Source: Gentiana macrophylla (taxonomy: Eukaryota; Streptophyta; Magnoliopsida; Gentianales; Gentianaceae). Taken from it: DNA of 64,000 bases. A model generated the notes under the pieces. It saw nothing but the letters and a program-made list of their open reading frames with translations. It was not told the origin of the DNA and searched no databases. The translations under genes and the position numbers were made by a program. Below are positions 46,844 through 58,263 of the stretch, one piece after another; position 1 is the stretch's first letter, and each line of letters begins with the position of its first letter. The DNA is taken from assembly GCA_026214975.1 (NCBI GenBank), contig CM047815.1, forward strand, positions 76,971,299 through 77,035,298, in the 5' to 3' direction.

Positions 46844-48469
46844 CTTAGCAGTCAATCTTGATTCTCTCTCTAGAAGATATATATATATATATGTTCAAAA
46901 ATATAAAGCATAAACCACAGGCAGATATGCCCGTCTAGTCTGCTTTCTAAGCCAACGCCTTAAGACGATGGTTGGCTTCACGTATATCTGTAAAATTTCA
47001 ATAACATTTGTTTTCACAGGGGATGAGGGTTGATTCTATTTGTCCTTCAACCCTGTGTGGTGTAGTGAAGACAGGGCATTACATTATTGTAATTCGTAGT
47101 GGTGAAAATCGCCGTTGAGGGTGTGGCACATTGCCTCACAAACTTATTCTTAGCTGCAGGGGCAGTATTGTCATTCATTGATCGATGATGCTCGTATCGT
47201 ATTGTTCTTTTCATTTTCTACCAACTATTGAGTTTTTTGTTTAGTTTAAGGCAACATTTAGCACAAAGAATATGAACTCATACATTGAACTACGTGTTCA
47301 TTCAAAACCAAACCAACGATCACGTTCAAGTCATCCGTAGTAATGCGTGAATATACGTGTATTTATAAGAATACACGTAAAGGCTTGCGTACCTATACGT
47401 GTGTTTTTATACACGTTGCGGTAAGTCCTCCTGAGAATTTCCCTGGTACCATATACGTGTCATATTGCAGTGAAGAAAGATGAGATATTTTGGTCCTTTT
47501 GCATAGGGTGGCCATTATAACTAAGCTGTTTTAGCTTTCATTTCCTCTTGTACTATCCGCCTCCAAAATCGTTGAGGTTTCAGATCAGAAGGTCCTGAGT
47601 TTGAGTCCCAATTGAAGGCCGGTGTGTGCGTGAGTTATAAAACGCGGGTCACGGCACATCACATCACATTGAATAATAAGCAAGAAATTTAATGCATTTG
47701 TTTGGACGCAGGCTTGCACATGCCTGCAAGAGCATGGCAGATCATACATTTATCCGGTTAATGTCTATCTTCTTCTTGGTTAATATCGATACATGTTAAA
47801 TAATTAATTTACCGACAAAGGTCGGTCAGAGTGTGGAAGGGCACTAGTCGGGTAAGCAAGAGTTCTTGAGTTCGAGCCGTTCCGATTACAACAAATTAAC
47901 ATTGTTGCCTGGTAGTACCGTGAAACCTTTGTTGCCCGACAGAATCGTGAATAATCAGTTTCAGACAATTGTTTGGAAACCTTGTTGCCTGACAGAATCA
48001 TGAATAATTAGTTTTGACGATTTGTTTAAAGATCACCATGAAAGCAAAAAAATAAAAATAAAGCCACTTACCATATTTCTATCGGAAAAATGGGAAAATA
48101 GATGCATTTTTCAATCATTATTACGTTTTAAAAGTACTAGCAAAAATGCACTTGTGTTGACGTGTTTAGTTAAATTGATATATTTAAATGAAATTTAACA
48201 ACGTAATTTGATGTATACATCATTAACTACGTGTTTAACTTATAAAATGATAGTATAGTGAATAATTACATCCTTGTATAAGTTTATTGTTTTAATGTAA
48301 ATTTAATTGTGAGATAAACATCAATACAAGCGAGAATCTAAACAAAGATAACATTATAAACATATCCAGTAGCGCTAAATAAACCATAAATGATCCGGTC
48401 AATCTTGAACCGTCGTCATCACTTGGTTTAAAAGAACTTACCCGAGTTAATGAGACTTTTTATACATTG
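46844..48469. other. Intergenic; ACGTG cluster and SINE-like traces
   Basis: 46,844-47,200 is probable 3' UTR. 47,290-47,460 holds six ACGTG/CACGT motifs in about 170 bp. At about 47,570-47,650 'ctgagtttgagtccc', and at about 47,866-47,880 'ttgagttcgagccg', resemble tRNA-type B boxes (GGTTCGANNCC) of SINEs. No gene is supported. Confidence 0.35.
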
Positions 48470-48745
48470 TTATGTGCGTGTATAAAAGAATGAATCTTGA
48501 AAAAGTCTCTGGACATATATGAGTGCAAGAATGAAATGAAATCGGAGACTTCCCACCAGTTGTTCTTTGTAAACAGTAATAAAACCTTCAAAAGGTTTAT
48601 TGGCCCTCTTATCAGAAGACGGGAAGCGATGACTAAATATTTTCAGGTCGATATCATGAGTCTGACAAATCTCCTCCATGGCAGGGTTAGTAAGGGCGGA
48701 TCGAATATCCTCCACATCAGGAAGTACTACCACAACCTTAGATGA
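48470..48745 (-). pseudogene. 'Putative gypsy-type transposon' domain fragment
   Basis: An 87-codon minus-strand frame contains FPSSDKRANKPFEGFITVYKEQ and LVGSLRFHF, which recall the start of the plant domain found in ORFs that run antisense in Tat-type retroelements (PSxxDRxxxPPEGYxxxYExQxxxGLRFP). Truncated after the LRF block. Oriented opposite to the similar remains at 49.0-53.8 kb, so it may come from a separate copy. Confidence 0.4.
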
Positions 48746-49040
48746 GTTTGTACATTCTTTTTGAGCCGGTTAAGGACTTCATTTAGAATTGAGGATCTTC
48801 AATAAAAGCCATTGAGATTTCGGGTAGGATTTTGGTTTCATCAGAAGAATAAGTGTGAATGACTTTGTTGATAATGCGCATTCTCCGAAAAACAAAAGAC
48901 TTTGATTATAATGGAAAGCGAAGAAAGATTTAGATCATATGAGTTCTTATTTTATAAATGTGAAGTCACAAAGACGTTTTGATTACAAGATTTAATGATT
49001 AGCGCGTATCACAAGGTGCGGGTCAATATAACATAAATCG
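48746..49040. other. Short spacer
   Basis: AT-rich sequence between two retroelement remnants; nothing recognisable. Confidence 0.3.
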
Positions 49041-50966
49041 GGGGATTTATACCCCCACACTTCCGGCGGAACCCTGGCCATATGCATGTCGTCCCCCCGA
49101 GGGGCTTGGTGCTATCTACGAGGGCCAATTAAAGGGTGGATTACGGCTGCCCTGGTGCCCTGTGTTTCTGGATGTGCTACGATGCTACAAGATCGGTGCT
49201 GCACAAGTAACTCCTAACAGGGTCAGGAGTATCATCGGGTTCGTCATCCTCTGCAGGATGGCGAATATTCGCTTTACGGTTCCTCTATTCTAATGCTTCC
49301 ATCATATCCAGAAGAATCCAGGACCGAGTGGGTGGTACACCTTCCCTCGCCGCCCCTGTGTTCAAGCCTACATTGCCAGTGGTGCTTCGCCAGCCAATAA
49401 CTAGAGAACACGATTCTTCTTCGTAAGGTGCAGGGATCAGGTTGAATTGCGCCGGTGGGTAACGGCCACTCTAGACAATGATCCCACGCCTGACTTGGGG
49501 ATTTCATCGATGTGCATACCATTCTCAACGGAAACTTCTTTATTCTTGATAAGGAATTGTCATCGGAGCTGATTGACGCCACCCGACTGTACGATGCTGG
49601 GCCAGAGCCCTTTGAGCCTTTAAATGCTACGGAGCACGCTTCTTGTAGAAATGAAAACTCTACCCTTATATTTTTATGGTCTCTTCTGATTTTCATGGCC
49701 TGACATTTATCTTTGTCCCTTTACGTTGATTGCTCTATTGTATCCGCCTGTGTTGTGGGAGGGTCTAATCGAGGCGAGCATATCTACCGAAATGACACAT
49801 TCTCGACGAGCGCCTTCTTTCCCGAATCGGGATATAGCCGTTAACGTGGAGCCTCTCAGTACTGTCTTGAATGGATCCCAGCCAACTCATCTGAGGAGAG
49901 TGTTCCCATTCCTTTACCTCCGAGGGTCGACATTACGGCTCTTACCATTGAAACCCTGGAGGAAGATGCTGAGGAAGAGAACGAAGGTACCCCTCTGATC
50001 AGGAGGAGTCATTCTGAGGCCGGTGATCGGCAAATGAAGAGGAGCAGAACCGAGGCTCCTTCAGATCGATCTCCTGGGTCAATTGTCCCTGATGGTGAAG
50101 CTGATGAGGGTAATGTCGTCGAGGGCGAGGAAGAGCCGGGACCTGACCCTGTTTTGGAAATGACCAACGAGCAGCTGGACAATGAGGGTATCAGCCTAAT
50201 CGAATATGTAAGTGCTCTCGGCGCCCTTCCCCCTTTTATTATTAGACCTTATATCTTCTAAAAGTTTAAATTGTTCCTTTCTCAGAGGTCTCGTATTGGA
50301 GAGGAGACTTACAAGTGACTGGCTGTTGCATCTTCATGTACGGAGAATTTGAGGAATAGGATCTCCGAGTTGGAGCTGGGATTAACCGAGCATGAGCAGC
50401 TCGGTCAGAGTTTACAAGCTGCGGTTCAGGAGAATGAATCTCTCAAGCAACGGTTTCAAGCTCAAGAAGCTGATCTTCAAAGATTAGGATCCGCCTATAA
50501 AGCTTCCCTTGGAGCCATGCATTCGGAGCACTTGGACGAGACATCTGAGATGGGGCAAATTATCGTCAAGCTGAGGGAGGAGAAGAATGCCTTGTCGGCT
50601 GAGCTTGTTGCCACCCCTTCCCGAGTACTAAGCGAGTACAAGGCCTCTCCTAGGTTTAAACAGGCCTTGGACCTATTACTCGCCCATGCTGCCTGTGAGT
50701 TTTACTCAATGGGCATTACCAAGGCCTTGGCCCAATTTCCTGATTTGGATACCACAAGTCTTCCCCATGCCAACCTGCACAGGTCTGGTATGGACAAGGT
50801 TTACAATGACCGTGTGGTGGATTTCCGAAAGGGAGTAGACATTGTAGCTCATCATGAAGCTCGGCAGATTTCCCTTCGGAGGTCTTCCGCTCAGCTTGGG
50901 GCAACTACGACACCAGGGAGTCTTGATCTATGTCTTTTTATTTGTAGAAATGTCAAAAAATTGTAA
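49041..50966 (+). pseudogene. Antisense-ORF remnant of a Tat-like retroelement, copy 1 (C-terminal half)
   Basis: Plus strand, opposite to gag-protease at 54.8-56.9 kb. Starts with fragments like YLRGPIKGW (about 49,113), then acidic and Ser/Pro-rich coding from about 49,870 (PPRVDITALTIETLEED) to 50,207. A clean intron follows (GTAAGT at 50,208, acceptor TTCTCAG at 50,285), then a coiled-coil exon: 50,349-50,966 has heptad-like LELGLTEHEQLGQSLQAAV and ENESLKQRF, ending with an alpha-helical FYSMGITKALAQFPDLD. A TGA right after the intron (50,318) and earlier shifts break the gene. Tat elements often carry such an extra antisense gene of unknown function. Confidence 0.5.
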
Positions 50967-51470
50967 ATAGGGCATAATGTATTTGAATAAACTTAATATA
51001 AAGATTTTTTTCATTTACTTGACCGTATCTTTTGATTCTTACTTGCATTTTATTCTGATTTACGTTCGGATAGCCCCCCTAGTATGCCATTCGGTAAGAT
51101 GTATTCTTCGAATGGCATACTTAACTCGTATTCACCATCCTTTTCTCTCTTAGGATCTCTTTTTTTATAGAGTCGAAGATCATACTGAGTCCGATCTGCG
51201 ATACTCAGTGAGCTACCCTGTGGGCAGAGTTTTATGTTGTGACCGATCTGCGGAACTCAGCTAGTGGGATGTAGCTTTGCCCTGAATCTGATTTGCGAAA
51301 CTTAGCGTGTATGTCGATTTTATCACTATTTGTATGATCGTGCATTTAATATTGCATTGACTAGGGTTTTGGTAACCGTGGGGCAATAAATGTGGTTTTT
51401 AGAATCTAGAACTCCTTATAAACCATGTCCGTGAGATCTTTTCAATCTCGGCCGTCCGATTCTTTCCTTT
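50967..51470. other. 3' region of copy 1 with decayed 58-bp-type repeats
   Basis: 51,180-51,310 contains GAGTCCGATCTGCGATACTC, GACCGATCTGCGGAACTCAG and similar, which are diverged relatives of the tandem unit at 53,895-54,420. The repeat thus follows the 3' end of both antisense-ORF copies. Confidence 0.45.
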
Positions 51471-51542
51471 ATCTATAAAGTGTGTTTTCTCTCGATTTCC
51501 AACTCGAGCTTTCGCTATTGAGTACTTGTTTCCTTCTTCATA
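51465..51542 (+). promoter_or_regulatory. Putative promoter of antisense-ORF copy 2
   Basis: CTATAAAG at about 51,473 is a plausible TATA box, followed about 70 bp later by the ATG at 51,543 in a CT-rich leader. Inference from motif and spacing only. Confidence 0.4.
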
Positions 51543-53790
51543 ATGTCGATGTCTTCTACCGGTTCTTCCTCCACTCCCGCCCCGGTGTGTCTCTTTTTCT
51601 TTGCTACGGCGTTTGTGATGACGGTTAAAATAGTCTATCCTACGGCATCAACATTCTATCCATTATGAGCTAAAATTAATTGTTTCGACCTATAAATGTG
51701 AACCATTTGAGTTGAATAGCATATGTCGGGTTCGTGAGTCAAGAAATCACACTTACCGCTTATTTTCCTGCTTTGATATTATTTCGTGCATTATTTGATG
51801 ATTTTCAGGAAACAAAATATTGGGCTGAGCATGATGGACGAATCTGGAGTGGACTGAACGAAAAGAATGGGCCTAGGGTATTCCAGAACCTTCCAAGTTA
51901 AGTCGGCTGAAGAAAAAGGACAAAAATACCCCCGGTAACCCGGGAGGCGGTGCCGACTTACCGAGGGTCCAGAACCTTCAGAAATGCATTTTCTTGGACG
52001 AGGGGTAAACTAGGTGTTTCTAAGTCGGTTTAGATAGCTATAAATAAGAGGCTTACCTCGAGACACAAGTGTGATTTTCAAGACAAATATTATGCAATAA
52101 AAGTTCTCTATTCTTTATTTTATTTATTTTATGAGTTCTGGTCGGAGGGACGACGGAGTCGCCGCCTAGGGAGAGATCCGAGAGAGATCTACGCTCGTCT
52201 TCGAGGGTATGATTTTCCATCTTTTCCAAGATGTAGATCTATCGTTGTTCTATTTGACTAGTATGTTTTAATTGCTTATTTAGTTTAATTATGTAGTAGT
52301 TAGTTTATTTTACCCCATGTGTTATAGATCTGGTTCGTTGGTGAAGAAATCATGAAATAGTAGTTGCGTTCTTCAGAACTGCGACGGTCTATATCGCTAG
52401 ATCTGAATACCTAGTAAATTACTAATTAATGATAATCGGCGCCAGCTACGTTGATCGATAAAGTTAATTTACATGTTTTTAGCCTGATCAACTATTTGCA
52501 TGTCATCGTAAACTAGCATGAAATACGAATAGTGAAGTGCTATGTTTGGACATTATCTATAATGGACCTTAGGAACGTCTTTGATCAATGTCGATAAATT
52601 TGCTCAGGCGGGTTTGCGGTATGAGTTAGCGCTCAATATCGATAGCTCTAGTTCTTTATGCGTATGGGCTATTACGGACCAATTAAGGAGGGTAGCTTAT
52701 GCGTATAGATTGTCTACTACAATTATCAAGTAGATAGGGTTAAGAGTTGTACCCGTAGCTGAACAATGAATAAATTCACCAATGGGGAGGACTGTTGCAT
52801 GTGGGGGGGAATAACTAATTACTCATAATTGAACTAATACATTAGAAACTCTTGATTGCTCCGTTGAACTTCCATAATCTTGCTAGTTGATTGTTACCAA
52901 TTTTACTACTGTCTATATTATAGTTAGTCATAGACCGTTATCGTGACAAGCTCAATCTCGATAATTAGACGTTCTTACGAGTCTCTATGGGATCGACCTT
53001 GATTTTCCAATACTCTACTATGATAGACCTAGTTTTATTGTTAGTAAGTGCCTTGCACGCGATCAGTCTGTTACTGCCCGTGCAAATTTTTTTGGGTATT
53101 TCAACAGACAAAAGGCCCTAGCGGTGAGGGGCTTGAGCATGTATTAAGTTGAAGGGAGTGGTTCTATATTTCGCGTCATTTTCTCAGGGTGGCGTGACTT
53201 TACGGCGGCGCCTAGGGGGAGGTATAATCTCACCTTAGTGCGTGAGTTCTATTCAGTTTTATCGGAGGCTGACTCCGATGAGGGCACCACCTCGGTTTTC
53301 CTTCGAGGCGTTCCTGTTGGCTTCACTCCGGTGGTCATAAACATGTTTCTTCGCCTCCCCAACGTCGATCCGGCCATGCATTATAAGGCGGCTTGGGATC
53401 TGGATAACGAGGAGCCTTACCTGGGTCCTAGAACGTATGCACACCAACGCTTATTCCCAGGTGAAGGAGATCCTATTTTGCAAGGGGTTGCTTCCGGTTT
53501 GCATCGGTCACATCGGGAATGGAAACGGTTCATCAATACTCGTGCTATCCCGACTACAGATTTTGAGGTGCTCACTGATGAAGAAGCCATTTTGATTCAT
53601 GCTATCTTTACCCCTCAGGTGGGTGTCGACTGATGGGTCATAATTGATCACGAGGCCGTCAATTTTGCAAGGATAATGGATCCTACTCGGCCTATGCCTT
53701 TAGCTTGGTTAATCTTCAATCTTTGTACCGAGTTGTTGTGGATCCCGGTCAAGACCGAGGATCTGCACTTTAGTGCATATTAGTTTTTAC
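51543..53790 (+). pseudogene. Antisense-ORF remnant of a Tat-like retroelement, copy 2 (N-terminal half)
   Basis: Exon 1 from ATG 51,543 encodes MSMSSTGSSSTPAP, then a donor-like GGTGTGTC. Coding resumes at about 53,107 after 'caacag' with GPSGEGLEHVL, then EWFYISRHFLRVA, and after a frame shift FTAAPRGRYNLTLVREFYSV. The 131-codon frame 53,238-53,633 carries VREFYSVLSEADSDEG, VFLRGVPVGFTPVVINMFL and LPNVDP, matching the plant transposon-protein pattern (FY..L, RGV.V.FTP..IN.FL.LP.V). An in-frame TGA at 53,631 is followed by the continuing WVIIDHEAVNFARIMDPTRP to a TAG at about 53,786. The rest of the protein is absent, so the copy is internally deleted as well as interrupted. Confidence 0.55.
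51617..53106 (+). mobile_element. LTR-like insertion in antisense-ORF copy 2
   Basis: About 1.5 kb of unrelated sequence splits the gene, within what looks like its first intron. It begins TGATGACGGTTAAAAT and ends GGGTATTTCAACA. It has a TATA-like CTATAAATA (about 52,038) followed 60 bp later by AATAAA (about 52,098), the U3-R arrangement of a plus-oriented LTR. The end region 'ctctatgggatcgacc ... caaatttttttggg' resembles the LTR/leader junction of Athila/Tat elements. No clear target duplication, so the borders are approximate. Confidence 0.4.
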
Positions 53791-53894
53791 TTTTTCATTT
53801 CCTTTTGCTCGCACTTTATAGTATTTATGGTTTATAAATGATCTTTCTTTTGGTATCTACCTCCTCCTTTTTTCGAGTCTCGTAGATTCATTAA
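53791..53894. other. 3' UTR-like spacer
   Basis: T-rich sequence with 'tttatagtatttatggtttataaatg', resembling a transcript end after the antisense ORF. Confidence 0.3.
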
Positions 53895-54425
53895 AATTAC
53901 GCTTGATCCGTCCTGCGGACTTAGGTACAATTACACTGGGTCCGACCTGCGGAGCTCAGCGGGTCCGTCCTGCGGACTTAGATAAAAATTACACCGAGTC
54001 CGACCGGGAGGCTCACCGGTCCGTCCCCGCGGACTTACATAAAATTATACTGAGTCCGACCTACGGAGCTCAGCGGGTCCATCATGCGGACTAAGATAAA
54101 AATTACACCGAGTCAGACCTGCAGAGCTCAGCGGATCCGTCATGCGGACTTAGTCCGACCTGCGGAGCTCAGCAGGCCCGTCCTGCAGACTTAGATAAAA
54201 ATTACACTGAGTCCGACTTGCGGAGCTCAGCGGGTCCATCCTGTGGACTTAGATAAACATTACACTGAGTCCGACCTGCGGAGCTCAGCAGGGCCGTTTT
54301 GCGGACTAAGATAAAAATTACACTGAGTCCGACCTGTGGAGCTCAGCGGGTCCGTCCTGCTGACTTAGATAAAAATTACACTGAGCCCGACCTGTGGAGC
54401 TCAGCGGTCCGTCCTGTGGACTTTC
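53895..54425. repeat. 58-bp tandem repeat array
   Basis: About nine copies of a 58-bp unit: GGGTCCGTCCTGCGGACTTA, GATAAAAATTACACTGAGTC, CGACCTGCGGAGCTCAGC. Single units have deletions or merged ends (for example 54,150-54,170). TCCGTCCTGCGGA and GTCCGACCTGCGGA are near-dyads. Tandem arrays between the protease/pol genes and the antisense ORF are a known feature of Tat-type elements. Confidence 0.85.
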
Positions 54426-54762
54426 GTCGGTGCGTTCTCTGCAAGATTTATTTGTATAATCATTCCATGTAAATCATGCACCATCAATAAGAAAATATAA
54501 ATTACATAACGAAAAGTACCTGCCAAGTGCCAAATCAAACCATCCAAAAACAATAAAATGAAATAACAATGTATTTAAGACAGAAATATAAAGTAGCAAC
54601 TAGTAATGCATGTAGCTCGCCTCATGTTGTGTCAGCTCGACTCTTTTTCCTGTTGATCATTGCTGTGTAGCAGCTTCTAGCCGTTTCAACATCTCCTTTT
54701 ATCTCTACCGATCAATCCGCAGCAGAGAACTTTAAGCTGATATGGGCAGGTGAGATGACGGC
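54426..54762. other. Junction where pol is missing
   Basis: In a complete Ty3/gypsy element, reverse transcriptase, RNase H and integrase would follow the protease here (reading minus). Only about 340 bp of uncharacterised sequence lies between the protease and the tandem array. Confidence 0.45.
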
Positions 54763-55122
54763 TCAAAGCTCGATCAGTGCTGGCCTTCCCATAATGATGT
54801 TGTATGCTGGGGGAGCCTTTACCGCCACATAGTTTATCATTAGCATTTTGCACCTCGGCTCCCTTCCAAATGTTGTTGCTAACTTGATCATTCCTAGAGG
54901 ATGAACTGGAGGCCCTGCAAAACCAAAAAGAGGTGCCGACACAAGAGTGAGTTTGGAATCCTTTAAGTTCTTCGACTGGAAGGAGGAGTAGTACATGACA
55001 TTAACAGCACTTCCGGTGTCCACGCATATGCGCTTCACAAGATTTTTGTGGACCACAGCTTCAATGACTAAGCCCTCGTTGTTAGTTAGCATGGGAAGAG
55101 GGTCATTTGGATTGTAGATCAC
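54763..55122 (-). pseudogene. Retroelement aspartic protease fragment (Ty3/gypsy)
   Basis: Retropepsin that would process the Gag-Pol precursor. The frame contains the active-site block VKRICVDTGSAVNVMYY (Asp-Thr-Gly) and GFAGPPVHPLGMIKLATTFG, then YNIIMGRPALIEL, the usual start of the domain's C-terminal ILGR-like motif. It is in a different frame from gag upstream. Truncated after GRPALIEL; no reverse transcriptase follows. Confidence 0.8.
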
Positions 55123-55196
55123 CGATTTCCCGACATGTCTGTTAAGCCCTCCAAGCTGACGCTGCCCGCCTACAATGGTGTTGATCGGGTGATTAT

Positions 55197-56642
55197 CTAT
55201 TTTCCGATTGCGTCTGGTGTCCTTTCCCTTCTTCTATGAGGCTCGTCATGTCGACCCCGGTTTTGCCTATACGTTCTCCTCCTGAACTCTCTTCGGCCTC
55301 GGGGCTCATAGTCCTGAGATCGGTCTACGACCTCATCCAGATTTCCATCCTTAATAGCAGCGTCAATATCTCTAATCAGATAGTTGCACTCCTCTGAATC
55401 GTGACCCACATCTTTGTGGTAGGCGCAGAACTTGCTCTGATCTCTTCTTTCTGGTGGTCCCCTCATCGGATGGGGAGTTTTTTCCAAACCTTTCCTCTCC
55501 ATGATGGCCAAGACTTGCACACGAGGTCTGTTCAAATGGATAAAATCCATTTCTTGAAGAATGCCTTTCTTTCCTGACCGATCTGCAGTTGATGCAGCAG
55601 CTCGGTCCCAGACCGGTTTCCTCTTCCTGTCAGGCTTCTCTTCCGCCTTTTCTCTTTTAGACTCTCACTTCTCTGATTCTTGTTTCAGTCTATTTGCCTC
55701 TTCTCCCTGGTAGTACTTATACGCAGCGTCCATGCATTCCTCTATAGTCCTAGGGAGTCTACTGCTCAGCTTCGCGTATAGCTGCCCTTCTCGGATCCCG
55801 GCCACAAACGAAGTAATCAACAGCGAAAAGTCTATGCCATGAACTTGCACCACCTCCTCATTGAATCTTTTTAAATACTGGAGGACAGATTCCTCTTTCT
55901 TTTGTTTGATTGTATGAAGATGGGTCGCATTTCTCTAGAAAGGTCTAGCCGTAACAAAGGCCTTAAGGAACATCCTCCTTAGGTATTCGAAATGGGAAAC
56001 TGACCTTGGTGGGAGTTTTCGAAACCACTCACGGGCCCTGCCCGTCAAGAACGTGGGAAACGCTTTGCACTTCATCTCGTCTGAAGCATTGAACAGACTC
56101 ATCTAAGTGATATATTAGAACAAATGATATGATGGATCCTTAGATCCATCATAGGGGTCCAGCTTGGGCACCTTGAAACCTGCAGGTCGATCATACTTAT
56201 CTATCTGCCTTATGAAAGGTGAAGCGAAGTAAAAGTCATCCATTTTCTTGCCCATCATGGCATTGATCTCTGCGCGGGCCGCTTCCCTCACCCGAGCATT
56301 CAACGGTTTCTTTCCCTTATTTGAGACAGAAGCCTCTTTGTCCTGTTTGACTTGATTAGGAGTTTTTTCTCCAGTTTCCTCCTCTGTATCATCCTCTTCT
56401 GATTGTACTGTCTGGAGGATGGCCCGTCTAGTAGCGGGATCCATGACCGCCAATTGCTCCTTAACAGCTTGTTGTTCTGGATTTAGGGATTTTTCCTCTG
56501 ATTGCTCCGTCTGGCTTTCTGTATCAACATCCTCGTCATCATGGTCGTTTTGATTGTTTGGGGCGTTCATCATCTCTCTATCGCGGCGCGCCTTTCTTCG
56601 GGCTCGTGTGTTGGGTTTTGGTGGCATGATGATTGATTTCAA
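55197..56642 (-). pseudogene. Ty3/gypsy gag, broken by stops
   Basis: Structural protein of virus-like particles. All pieces are in one minus frame, separated by in-frame stops near 56,113, 55,937 and 55,666: an N-terminal basic/acidic region (MPPKPNTRARRKARRD at 56,624), DRPAGFKVPKLDPYDGSKDP, the Retrotrans_gag core (KCKAFPTFLTGRAREWFRKL, about 56,070; TIKQKKEESVLQYLKRFNEE, about 55,905), IREGQLYAKLSSRLPRTIEE, and a knuckle-like FCAYHKDVGHDSEECNYLI (Cys-x-x-His-x4-His-x4-Cys order) near 55,430. The Arg-rich end is nucleic-acid binding in character. The core sequence and the antisense ORF nearby point to the Tat lineage. Confidence 0.8.
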
Positions 56643-56689
56643 TCCTCAACAAACAATTACCCGTAGAAGGCCCTCCTTCTAGCGCTAAT

Positions 56690-57060
56690 TGACGAAACAA
56701 AATTCGTCGGGTATAAAATCTGGGTCCTTTGATCTAGAGATAACTGGTGAGGTGGATCGGGACGACCTTCGACAAATTTTCCTTTATGAGGGCTCATTTC
56801 GGCCCTTAGCCTATGATGGGACTCCTGGCCCTTACGGTTAGCTATTAGATCTATTCTTGCCATTATTTGGGGTATCATGTTGCCTAGCACGTAAGGCGGT
56901 GAAATCCGATATCGTCATGACACATGTCCGCTGTTATCCCCGTTACTCTTTTTATGTTCACTCCATCCTAATACAATGAAAACCCCACTTTTAAGACATG
57001 AAATGTAATGCCCATGCCACATGTGGTGGTGGGACAGGGGGGGGTTGTTGATGCTAACTA
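56690..57060 (-). mobile_element. Leader and possible LTR remnant of the Tat-like element
   Basis: Upstream of gag (minus direction) the sequence AGCGCTAGAAGGAGGGCC follows a possible LTR end ...TTCGTCA. GCGCTAGAAGGAGGG resembles the start of the internal region in Tat-type elements. The outer LTR border was not found; a G run at 57,038-57,045 and 'ttgttgatgctaac' may lie near it. A 77-codon frame (56,657-56,890) covers the segment but has no recognised domain. Confidence 0.35.
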
Positions 57061-58263
57061 ATAGATATTCTTTTTAAATTATATAATAATAATGGTGAAA
57101 GCATGGCTCAGTCTGAAAGTAAGTACAAATAAATTGAATAGTAAAATGAACAATCAGCCATCCAATTTATACCCACCTACCCATGGTACAGTAGTATATA
57201 GTAGATGCATATAAGGACACACCAACGGTTCTTAAATATGATCTGGCCATGTGAGTAGTTTCGTAAGCAATCAAAGTACTCCTATGGCTTCATTTAACAA
57301 AGCAGACTTTTAACCTTCCACTCTGGCACTGCCTAGTGCCTAGCTTGAATCTTGTGGGGGACCCCTACATGGTCACTCAGAAACGTGGACCGATTATATG
57401 AACAAATCTTGACCACACAGTTTCGTTCTGAAACAAAACGGTATAGTCAGATTCAGTCATATAATCACTCCACATGCGTGTGGCGTGACCATCCAAGACT
57501 CGCCAGAGTTATAGAGTTTAAAAGGGATTCTAAAGCCCATCTTTTTTACTTAACTTTTACATTTAAAGATCCCTGAATTAAGAAGGTGTATATCTGCAAA
57601 TCTTGCAATAAGAGAGCAAGTATAAATGCATTTAATAATGCAGGAGGGAGGGAGGCATCACTGTAACTTTTCGTTAGATTCCGTATTGAGTGAAGCTGTA
57701 AAGATGAGTTAATTTATCCCCACAATTACAATTGGGTATCCAAGAATAAAAATAAATAAATAAATAAGGTACACAGATTTCAAAGCCAAAAAAAAGGAAA
57801 GAAAAAGAATACTAGTTTAATCCTCGGCACCTTTTTCTATACTGCTCCCCATATGCTGTGTTGCAGATAACCATGCAGTATGCAACCATTTTGGCTGTGA
57901 AAGAAATCCATGGTCATCATCAAGCTTTTCTTCTCTTTCAGTCTGCACATTTCTTCTGTTTTTTTTATTATTTCCATTTTAAGTAAACTGACAGAAACTT
58001 GAGTTTTTTCCTTTTCAGGTTTTAATCTAGTCCTATCTTTATCATGTTTCACTATCATTTTCTTGAGGATTTTCTTTCTCCAAAGATTTTCACTATTCAA
58101 CAAAATTAAGTGTGGATTCTCAATCCAAGATCTGGTAACAAAAGGGGCTTGCTTTTTTCTATTCTGCATTCTGAAAACATTAGTTTGTTTCTAAATTGTA
58201 ATAACAAGAAATCATATTGTGGGCTGTTAGTTTTAGTACCAGATCTTTTAGTAGCTTAGTTAA
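57061..58263. other. Upstream region of the remorin gene
   Basis: No supported gene. The minus-strand 110-codon frame at 57,837-58,169 is Lys-rich, has no recognised domain and covers T-rich sequence likely to be the remorin leader and promoter. 'gagggaggg' and 'aataaataaataaataag' are low-complexity stretches. Confidence 0.4.

Noticed and set aside
57837..58169. 110-codon minus-strand frame next to the remorin
   Set aside because: Lys-rich, no recognised domain, lies in likely remorin leader/promoter sequence.
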